The notes below the pieces were generated by a model. It was not told where the DNA came from and did not search any database. It worked only from the letters and a program-made list of their open reading frames with translations. The position numbers were made by a program, and so were the translations under genes. Positions 1 to 4,524 of a stretch of DNA of 6,326 nucleotides are shown in pieces. The number at the start of each line of letters is the position of its first letter. Position 1 is the stretch's first letter. Source of the stretch: Bryobacterales bacterium (GTDB taxonomy: Bacteria > Acidobacteriota > Terriglobia > Bryobacterales > Bryobacteraceae). The DNA lies in NCBI GenBank assembly GCA_003142355.1, contig PLMF01000325.1, positions 933 through 7,258 of the forward strand, given 5' to 3'.

Positions 1-240
1 CCGGCGCACAACGCGAAGTACTGGGCGCGGGTCACCAAGGGAATGGACTTCAGCACCGAAGATCGTCTGGATCCCAGGAACTTCAACCGCATTCTCTGGA
101 AAGGGATGATGGGCAACAAGCCATATCCCGCCGGGCTGGCCGGAATAGAGCCGAGCCAGGACCGCGAGGAACTCCTCGAGCGCGACCGGCGGTCTCCGAG
201 CCAAAAGGCGGCGCCGGCGCCAAAGACGGGATCGGAGTGA
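1..240 (+). CDS. C-terminal fragment of a probable alkaline-phosphatase-like phosphoesterase
   Basis: The frame is open from base 1 and ends at a TGA at 238-240, leaving 79 residues of a gene that begins before the window. The visible part contains RMDFS-like and ILWKGMMG-like segments (KGMDFSTEDRLDP, then FNRILWKGMMGNKPYP), followed by a charged, low-complexity tail. From memory, this ending resembles the C-termini of acidobacterial phosphoesterase/alkaline phosphatase family proteins, some of them fused to YncE-type beta-propellers. The catalytic metal-binding residues of that family would lie upstream and cannot be seen, so the family call is tentative. The stop codon lies 5 bases before the preferred ATG of the next gene, which suggests a shared transcript. 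The reading frame itself is well supported by composition and by the tight junction with the next gene. Confidence 0.45.
   Translation, partial: PAHNAKYWARVTKGMDFSTEDRLDPRNFNRILWKGMMGNKPYPAGLAGIEPSQDREELLERDRRSPSQKAAPAPKTGSE
234..240 (+). promoter_or_regulatory. Ribosome binding site deciding the start of the secreted protein gene
   Basis: GGAG at 234-237 lies 8 bases before the ATG at 246. This favours 246 over the in-frame GTG at 237, which overlaps the binding site itself, and over the ATG at 252, which would be 14 bases away. Confidence 0.6.
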
Positions 241-245
241 GCTTT

Positions 246-1274
246 ATGCGCATGAAATCGTTTCATCTTCTGGGATTGATTGCCGTGGCTGCCGCCACGA
301 TCCACAGCCAACCGACCAATGGAGCCGTCTATTGGTCCACTGTAGCGCCGGATTGCTCCAGCCTGGCGGGAGAGTCGCCCGTGGCGATCGGCAATTCGTC
401 GGGGAAGACGGTCGGCTATGCCTGCTACGTGAGCGGGACCTTCGTATGGCTCGCCGCGGGCGGAGGGTGGAGCAGCGCGATCCGCGTGGCTGCGCCCGCT
501 TCGGCCGCCATCGGTGTCGACTATACGTTCTACGACGCGAGTGGGAACAACCTGAAATTGGACACTACTGTCGGCAGCGGCAACGACGTAAACTTTGCCT
601 TGTCCCCCAATCAGCCCGCGGAAATCGGCCTGCTGGGCGCGACCAGCGACGCTCCAAAGTACGCCTCCACGGCGACCGGCTCGGTGTACGCCGTGTTCTA
701 CTGCCCCGACGCGACCACTTGCGCCAACGTGGTTCCGCAGTTGCTCTATTCGGCGCTGCCCGGCACTCCGTGGGCGCTGAGCGTGCCGATCTCGTGGGAC
801 ACCGAGCTTTGGACCCAATGGTCGGCGGAGGGCATCGACGATGGCGGCACGCACCGGGTGTCCCTGGTGATTTACAACGAAGACACAACCGCCACCAGCT
901 ATACGGTCCGGGTCTACGACAGCACGGGATCCCTTGCCGGGACGGGCACGACGCCTCCGATTCCTCCCCTGCAACCGCTCAGCACCGGTTCCTTCGGGGA
1001 AGGAGGGACATACGGGGCGCTGCTATCGGATGTGATTCCGACACGGTTGCCGCCGGGCGTCTTCAAGATCCTGGTCGACGGCGGGTCGAAGTATTCCGCG
1101 GTCGAGGTGCTCCAGTTCAACGGGCAGTCCGCGACCGCCTTACAGGTCGCCTATGACAGCGCGCCCGGTTCCAGTTCGAGGGCCGCGTCGTCCGAGCGGA
1201 TGAATATAATGAACATCAGGAGCGCGCGCGTCGAGTCCGCGACAAGACATGTGTTTCGCGCGCTGGAGAAGTAA
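246..1274 (+). CDS. Secreted protein of unknown function
   Basis: This 342-residue protein is not recognised as a member of a named family. The N-terminus (MRMKSFHLLGLIAVAAATIHSQ) has two basic residues, a hydrophobic core and a plausible cleavage site near residues 20-27, so export by the Sec route is likely. The mature part is rich in Gly, Ser, Thr and aromatic residues with alternating hydrophobic stretches (for example YTVRVYDSTGSLAG and GVFKILVDGG), as in beta-sandwich or Ig-like extracellular proteins. Four cysteines (about residues 37, 60, 153, 159) could form two disulfides. The C-terminal 30 residues are different in character: basic and possibly helical. A GTG at 237 is an alternative start, but it overlaps the upstream stop codon and the Shine-Dalgarno-like GGAG. 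Only 24 bases separate its stop from the next gene, so the two are probably co-transcribed. Proteins of this style are common in Solibacter-type Acidobacteriota. Confidence 0.8.
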   Translation: MRMKSFHLLGLIAVAAATIHSQPTNGAVYWSTVAPDCSSLAGESPVAIGNSSGKTVGYACYVSGTFVWLAAGGGWSSAIRVAAPASAAIGVDYTFYDASGNNLKLDTTVGSGNDVNFALSPNQPAEIGLLGATSDAPKYASTATGSVYAVFYCPDATTCANVVPQLLYSALPGTPWALSVPISWDTELWTQWSAEGIDDGGTHRVSLVIYNEDTTATSYTVRVYDSTGSLAGTGTTPPIPPLQPLSTGSFGEGGTYGALLSDVIPTRLPPGVFKILVDGGSKYSAVEVLQFNGQSATALQVAYDSAPGSSSRAASSERMNIMNIRSARVESATRHVFRALEK

Positions 1275-1298
1275 CGCGCGGAGCCGGAGGAACCGCTG

Positions 1299-2633
1299 AT
1301 GCGTGGATGCGCGGTCTGGTTGACAGTTGCCGTGGCAGCTCTGGCACAGAAGGCTCCCGTGGCTCCAAGCGCTCAGCCGGGAACGACGGTTCCGTCTGGC
1401 GTTCCTCTTCGTGTGGCACTGGAACGTCGTGTCGCAATCAAGCGTGTAGGCGAACCGATCCAGGGACGGTTGGTGGACCCGGTTTACGTTTTCGATCGGG
1501 TGGTGCTTCCGGCCGGAAGTGTAGTGGAAGGGCATATCGCTGAAATCGGCGGAGTTCCGGTCCGCCGGCGCCTCACGGCGATCCTGTCCGGCAACTTTAC
1601 ACCGCCGCGGGAAGTTCGTGCGCAGTTTGACGCCTTGGTGCCGATCGGCGGCGCGCGGTTGTCTCTTCGCACTTCTCTCTCGCGCGGAACGGCGCACACC
1701 ATGCGCATCGCGACGCCACGGAAGCAACCCGAAGGGAGCAAGTCGGCTCTCGAAGGCGCTCGAGGCAGGTTCGAAGAAATGAACCGGGCGGCGATACTCG
1801 CCTTCAAAGCGCCGGGCAGGATGAGCCGGCTGAAATCCACTCTGTTCGGTATGCTCCCCTATCACCGGCAAGCCTGGCCGGCGGGGACGCTTTTCAATAG
1901 CGTATTACAGGAACCTCTGACCGGGCCGGCAGCGCGAACCGATTACCCCGCCGTTGCCGAGCCCGAGGCCCAGGAAGTCAGCGCCCGCCTGCTCACTCCG
2001 ATCAGTTCCGCGACCGCCCGAAGAGGAGCGCCGGTGGAAGCGGTCGTCACCCGGCCCCTGTTCTCACCCGGTCATCGCCTGCTGGTTCCGGAGGGCAGCC
2101 GTCTTGTCGGGGACGTCGTAACGGCGCAACCCGCCCGCCGCCTTCACCGCAACGGGAAACTGCTCTTTGTGTTCCGCCAGATCAAGCTGCCGTCGGGCAC
2201 CGTCGAAGGCATCCAAGGCTACCTGGAGGGGGTGGAGGCGGACTTCGATGCCCACCTGGCCCTCGACCCGGAAGGGGCCGCGCACGCCACCAGCCCTAAG
2301 ACCCGGTTCATTTTTCCAGCCATTGCCGTTGCTGTGGCCGGACTGTCGCTCCATCAGGACTATAATGCCCAGGGTGTGCCCGATCAAGACATAGGAGGCC
2401 GTGCCGAATCGGGGGCTGTTGGACTCGGGTTGATTGGCACCCTGCTGGCGCAGTCCTCCCGTACCTTGGCTTCGAGTATCGCCTTCACCGGCGCTGGATT
2501 CAGCGTCTACTCGACCTTCCTCGCGCGAGGAGAGGACGTGGTTCTCCCGGTGAACACACCGGTCACCGTCGGCCTCAGGGCGCGCGGCGACGAGGCCGGC
2601 GGCGGGCAGCCGGTAAGGCGAGGTCTGCGCTAA
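1299..2633 (+). CDS. Exported protein of unknown function with a duplicated beta-rich domain
   Basis: This 444-residue protein begins with a short signal-like segment (MRGCAVWLTVAVAALAQ). GGAGG at 1286-1290, 8 bases upstream, supports the ATG. No named family is recognised. Two segments look like diverged copies of one module. Residues 35-100 read VPLRVALERRVAIKRVGEPIQG, then VVLPAGSVVEGHI. Residues 229-300 read ARLLTPISSATARRGAPVEAVV, then LLVPEGSRLVGDV. Each has a strand, a G-x-P-h turn, and a 'LP-x-G-S-x-hhG' hairpin. This hairpin resembles the small barrels of TrbI/VirB10-type proteins, but the resemblance is weak and could be convergent. A less regular third element (WPAGTLFNSVL) lies near residues 193-203. 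The C-terminal part (about 336-405) is hydrophobic and glycine-rich, and may insert in a membrane or pack as a helical hairpin. A last 'VVLPVNTPVTVGL' strand follows. A cell-envelope location is inferred; function is unknown. Confidence 0.8.
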   Translation: MRGCAVWLTVAVAALAQKAPVAPSAQPGTTVPSGVPLRVALERRVAIKRVGEPIQGRLVDPVYVFDRVVLPAGSVVEGHIAEIGGVPVRRRLTAILSGNFTPPREVRAQFDALVPIGGARLSLRTSLSRGTAHTMRIATPRKQPEGSKSALEGARGRFEEMNRAAILAFKAPGRMSRLKSTLFGMLPYHRQAWPAGTLFNSVLQEPLTGPAARTDYPAVAEPEAQEVSARLLTPISSATARRGAPVEAVVTRPLFSPGHRLLVPEGSRLVGDVVTAQPARRLHRNGKLLFVFRQIKLPSGTVEGIQGYLEGVEADFDAHLALDPEGAAHATSPKTRFIFPAIAVAVAGLSLHQDYNAQGVPDQDIGGRAESGAVGLGLIGTLLAQSSRTLASSIAFTGAGFSVYSTFLARGEDVVLPVNTPVTVGLRARGDEAGGGQPVRRGLR

Positions 2634-2659
2634 GAAGACCGGCGTTCCGCAGGAAACTC

Positions 2660-2689
2660 TTGCACCGCGCATTGTTTGTATTATACAAT
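2660..2689 (+). promoter_or_regulatory. Sigma70-type promoter of the marR-hgcA-hgcB operon
   Basis: TTGCAC at 2660-2665 is a good -35 match. It is followed by TATACA at 2682-2687 (16-base spacer) or TACAAT at 2684-2689 (18-base spacer) as the -10. The region is sharply AT-rich compared with the GC-rich surroundings. Transcription would begin around 2694-2697, which is on or next to the GTG start at 2696, so the message may be leaderless. No Shine-Dalgarno sequence is seen upstream of that GTG, which fits. The assignment rests on motif reading only. Confidence 0.6.
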
Positions 2690-2694
2690 TATTG
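2671..2694 (+). promoter_or_regulatory. Candidate MarR operator (nested inverted repeats over the -10)
   Basis: TTGTA-TTA-TACAA (2676-2688) is a perfect 5-base inverted repeat around a 3-base centre. ATTGT (2671-2675) and ACAAT (2685-2689) form a second pair, and CAAT-T-ATTG (2686-2694) a third. MarR-family dimers typically bind AT-rich palindromes of this size, and occupation here would block the -10. Autoregulation of the operon by its first gene is therefore likely, but it is inferred from position alone. Confidence 0.5.
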
Positions 2695-2695
2695 C

Positions 2696-3190
2696 GTGAG
2701 TACAAGATCTGCATCTCGGAAACAGACCACCACCACCGTTTTCCGCCGCCAACTGCGCGTGCTGGAGCGCGAAGTGGTGCGCCAACTGGAGGCGGATACG
2801 GGCTGTGGGGTCACCCTGGCCCAGTGCCACACGCTGCTCGAACTGGAGGCCTCGGAGCTCTCGCTCACCGCTTTGGCCGCCGCCCTCGATTTGGACACCA
2901 GCACGTTGAGCCGCACGGTGGACGGACTGGTTCGCGCCGGAATGGTCGAGCGCGCCGAAGACGCCTCGGACCGCCGGTCGCTGCGGCTCACGCTGACACC
3001 GGCAGGCCGCGCCAAGGTCGCCTTCATCAACGGCATCTGCAACCGGTACTACGAGGACCTGCTCGCGGGAATGAGTGAACGGGACCGGCGGTGCGTGTTG
3101 CGGGCGGTTGGGCTGCTGGCCGAACGTATGCGCAGTCTTCGCGGGGCGCCGTGTTGCTTGAGAACGGAGGGCTGCAATGGGCAAAGTTAG
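2696..3190 (+). CDS. MarR-family winged-helix regulator with cysteine-rich tail, first gene of the hgc operon
   Basis: This 164-residue protein has the MarR layout: a helical N-terminus (about 15-35), a winged helix (about 40-105) and a C-terminal dimerisation helix (about 110-148). The recognition helix region reads LDTSTLSRTVDGLVRAGMV. The wing carries the family signature D-x-x-D-R-R-S-L-R-L-T-L-T-P-x-G. GTG at 2696 is chosen because the promoter -10 lies just before it. A TTG at 2660 is in frame but would place the promoter inside the coding sequence. Seven cysteines (37, 44, 115, 133, 153, 154, 160) are many for a MarR protein, and three sit in the tail APCCLRTEGC. This suggests thiol, metal or redox sensing, which is inference. 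Its last 14 bases overlap the start of hgcA, so translation is probably coupled and the likely target is its own operon. hgcAB genes elsewhere are reported to be preceded by ArsR-like regulators; this one reads as MarR because of its wing motif and length. Confidence 0.9.
   Translation: MSTRSASRKQTTTTVFRRQLRVLEREVVRQLEADTGCGVTLAQCHTLLELEASELSLTALAAALDLDTSTLSRTVDGLVRAGMVERAEDASDRRSLRLTLTPAGRAKVAFINGICNRYYEDLLAGMSERDRRCVLRAVGLLAERMRSLRGAPCCLRTEGCNGQS
3166..3171 (+). promoter_or_regulatory. Ribosome binding site of hgcA inside the marR 3' end
   Basis: GGAGGG, 6 bases before the ATG at 3177, lies within the codons for the regulator's cysteine tail. The strong site fixes the hgcA start, and its location supports translational coupling between the two genes. 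Confidence 0.7.
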
Positions 3191-4214
3191 CTGTGGATGC
3201 GGCGGCGGGTCGCCGGTCGAGTTGACACACATCGGGAAGCAAGTCGGACCGGCGCCGGTTCTCTCGACAACGGTCACCTGGCGCGACGTGCTCGGCGGCT
3301 GGCGCGTGCGCTGGGGCATCGGGCGGATGCGGTACCTGGTTGCGCCCGGCCTGTATCGCGTGGGCGAGCCGGATCGGAAGTCGCCGGTCCTGGTGACGGC
3401 CAACTACAAGCTGACCGTCGACACGGTCCGGCGCGAGCTGGCTGGTTTGAACGTATGGTTGCTGGTTCTGGACACCAAGGGCGTGAACGTGTGGTGCGCC
3501 GCCGGGAAGGGCACGTTCGGTACCGCGGAACTGGTCCGGCGCGTCGAGGCCGTCAATCTTCGCGCGGTCGTGGAACACCGCAACCTGGTGGTGCCGCAAC
3601 TCGGGGCCACTGGCGTGGCGGCGCACGAGGTCCAGCGCGCCACGGGGTTCTCGGTGCGCTACGGCCCCGTTCGCGCACGCGATATCCCCGCCTATCTCGC
3701 CGCCGGCATGCATGCCACGCCTCGGATGCGGCGCGTGGCCTTCGGCTGGAAGCAGCGGATTGTCCTGGCGCCGATGGAGTTGACCGGAGCGCTGAAGTTC
3801 GCGATCGCCGTTCTGGTGGCGCTCGCCCTGCTCGACGCGCTGCGCCATGGGACGGTGAGCTGGCACTTGGCCCCCGATTTCGCGCCGATCCTGGCTGCGA
3901 TTCTCGCGGGAGGCGTGCTGGTGCCGCTGTTCCTGCCCTGGCTTCCGTCCCGATGGTTCGCCGTGAAGGGCGCGGTGGCGGGCGCACTGTGCGTTGCGGC
4001 CGCGCTCGTCGCGTTCCCCGGCGGAGCCACCGAGATGGCGGGCACAGCGCTGCTTGGCACGGCGATTGCGTCCTACATGGGGATGCTTTTCACCGGTGCG
4101 ACCACGTTCACCAACCTCGCGGGCGCCCGTCTCGAGGTCCGGCGGGCGTTGCCGCCCATCGTGGTCTCGGCCGCCCTCGGAGCCGTTCTGCGGGTCGCGG
4201 CCGCTTTCGTATGA
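3177..4214 (+). CDS. hgcA: HgcA, membrane corrinoid protein of mercury methylation
   Basis: HgcA holds a cob(III)amide-bound methyl group and transfers it to Hg(II), making methylmercury at the cytoplasmic membrane. The sequence shows the hallmark cap-helix motif NVWCAAGK (residues 104-111, bases 3486-3509). C107 is the expected lower axial thiolate ligand of cobalt and N104 the conserved neighbour. The corrinoid-binding domain, related to CdhD of the acetyl-CoA pathway, spans about residues 30-185. The pre-membrane segment is MRRVAFGWKQRIVLAPMEL, followed by about five membrane helices (roughly 204-221, 234-254, 261-280, 285-306, 325-345). The length of 345 residues is normal for the family, so the gene looks complete. 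Unusual is an N-terminal SCGCGGGSP stretch with C6 and C8, which may bind a soft metal; I do not recall it as a general feature. The gene overlaps the regulator by 14 bases and is followed after 15 bases by hgcB, its obligate partner. GC-rich codon use matches its neighbours, so there is no sign of very recent transfer. Confidence 0.95.
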   Translation: MGKVSCGCGGGSPVELTHIGKQVGPAPVLSTTVTWRDVLGGWRVRWGIGRMRYLVAPGLYRVGEPDRKSPVLVTANYKLTVDTVRRELAGLNVWLLVLDTKGVNVWCAAGKGTFGTAELVRRVEAVNLRAVVEHRNLVVPQLGATGVAAHEVQRATGFSVRYGPVRARDIPAYLAAGMHATPRMRRVAFGWKQRIVLAPMELTGALKFAIAVLVALALLDALRHGTVSWHLAPDFAPILAAILAGGVLVPLFLPWLPSRWFAVKGAVAGALCVAAALVAFPGGATEMAGTALLGTAIASYMGMLFTGATTFTNLAGARLEVRRALPPIVVSAALGAVLRVAAAFV

Positions 4215-4229
4215 TCGGGGGAGAGGCTC

Positions 4230-4505
4230 ATGCAATACCTGTTGAGCGGTGATTCACTCGTTCTTGACCAGTCGCTTTGCAACGGTTGCGGCCGTTGCCA
4301 GGAGGTCTGCCCACACGCGGTCTTCTCCGTGGCCGGCCGCAAGGCCGTGGTGGCCTGTCGCGGCAACTGCATGCAATGCGGCGCCTGCCGGATGAACTGT
4401 CCGGTCGGCGCCATCGAGGTATCGGCGGGCGTCGGTTGCGCGGCGGCAGTTATGAGCGCCATGCGCCGCGGCGATGCCGGCGGCGCAAGCTGCGACTGCT
4501 CCTGA
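4230..4505 (+). CDS. hgcB: HgcB, 2[4Fe-4S] ferredoxin partner of HgcA
   Basis: HgcB supplies low-potential electrons that reduce the HgcA corrinoid to Co(I), and its cysteines may pass Hg(II) to HgcA; both genes are needed for methylation. The 91-residue protein has two ferredoxin motifs: C17-x2-C20-x2-C23-x3-C27-P, and C47-x2-C50-x2-C53-x3-C57-P. The second contains CMQCGAC, matching the HgcB signature CM[EQ]CGAC. C70 in the segment AGVGCAA corresponds to the conserved lone cysteine of the family. The C-terminus ends in C88-D-C90-S, standing for the usual terminal cysteine pair. C43, four residues before the second cluster, is an extra cysteine whose role is unclear. The start is set by a GGAG at 4220-4223, 6 bases before the ATG. 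The 15-base gap after hgcA indicates co-transcription. Ferredoxin alone would be a generic call; the adjacent hgcA and the specific cysteines make HgcB secure. Confidence 0.95.
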   Translation: MQYLLSGDSLVLDQSLCNGCGRCQEVCPHAVFSVAGRKAVVACRGNCMQCGACRMNCPVGAIEVSAGVGCAAAVMSAMRRGDAGGASCDCS

Positions 4506-4515
4506 GGCATCGCCG
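4469..4515. terminator. Possible bidirectional hairpin between hgcB and the alpha-galactosidase gene
   Basis: CGGCGATGCC (4469-4478) and GGCATCGCCG (4506-4515) are perfect 10-base inverted repeats separated by 27 bases. They span the end of hgcB and the 19-base gap between the two convergent genes. The long loop and the lack of a T-run make it a weak intrinsic terminator candidate, although the convergent layout calls for some termination signal here. Confidence 0.25.
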
Positions 4516-4524
4516 TGGCCCGGT

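Noticed and set aside
1140..1871. Minus-strand open frame of 243 codons across the two secreted protein genes
   Set aside because: It spans a gene junction antisense to two genes with good starts and ribosome binding sites, and has no recognisable domain.
2622..2640. GGTCT/AGACC hairpin at the end of the 444-residue protein gene as a terminator
   Set aside because: The stem is only 5 bases, the loop 9, and no T-run follows; this is expected by chance.
2660..2695. TTG at 2660 as the MarR start
   Set aside because: It would put the -35, -10 and inverted repeats inside the coding sequence and add residues not expected in the family; GTG 2696 fits the promoter.
2681..3403. Minus-strand open frame opposite the MarR gene
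   Set aside because: It is antisense to a clear winged-helix protein and crosses into hgcA; the composition is that of a shadow frame.
3177..4214. HgcA as the corrinoid iron-sulfur protein CdhD of the acetyl-CoA pathway
   Set aside because: The NVWCAAGK cap helix, the C-terminal membrane helices and the adjacent HgcB are specific to HgcA; CdhD is soluble and lacks this motif context.
3027..4235. Minus-strand open frame of 402 codons opposite hgcA
   Set aside because: It is an antisense shadow with a low-complexity Arg/Gly/His composition and no recognisable domain; hgcA on the other strand is certain.
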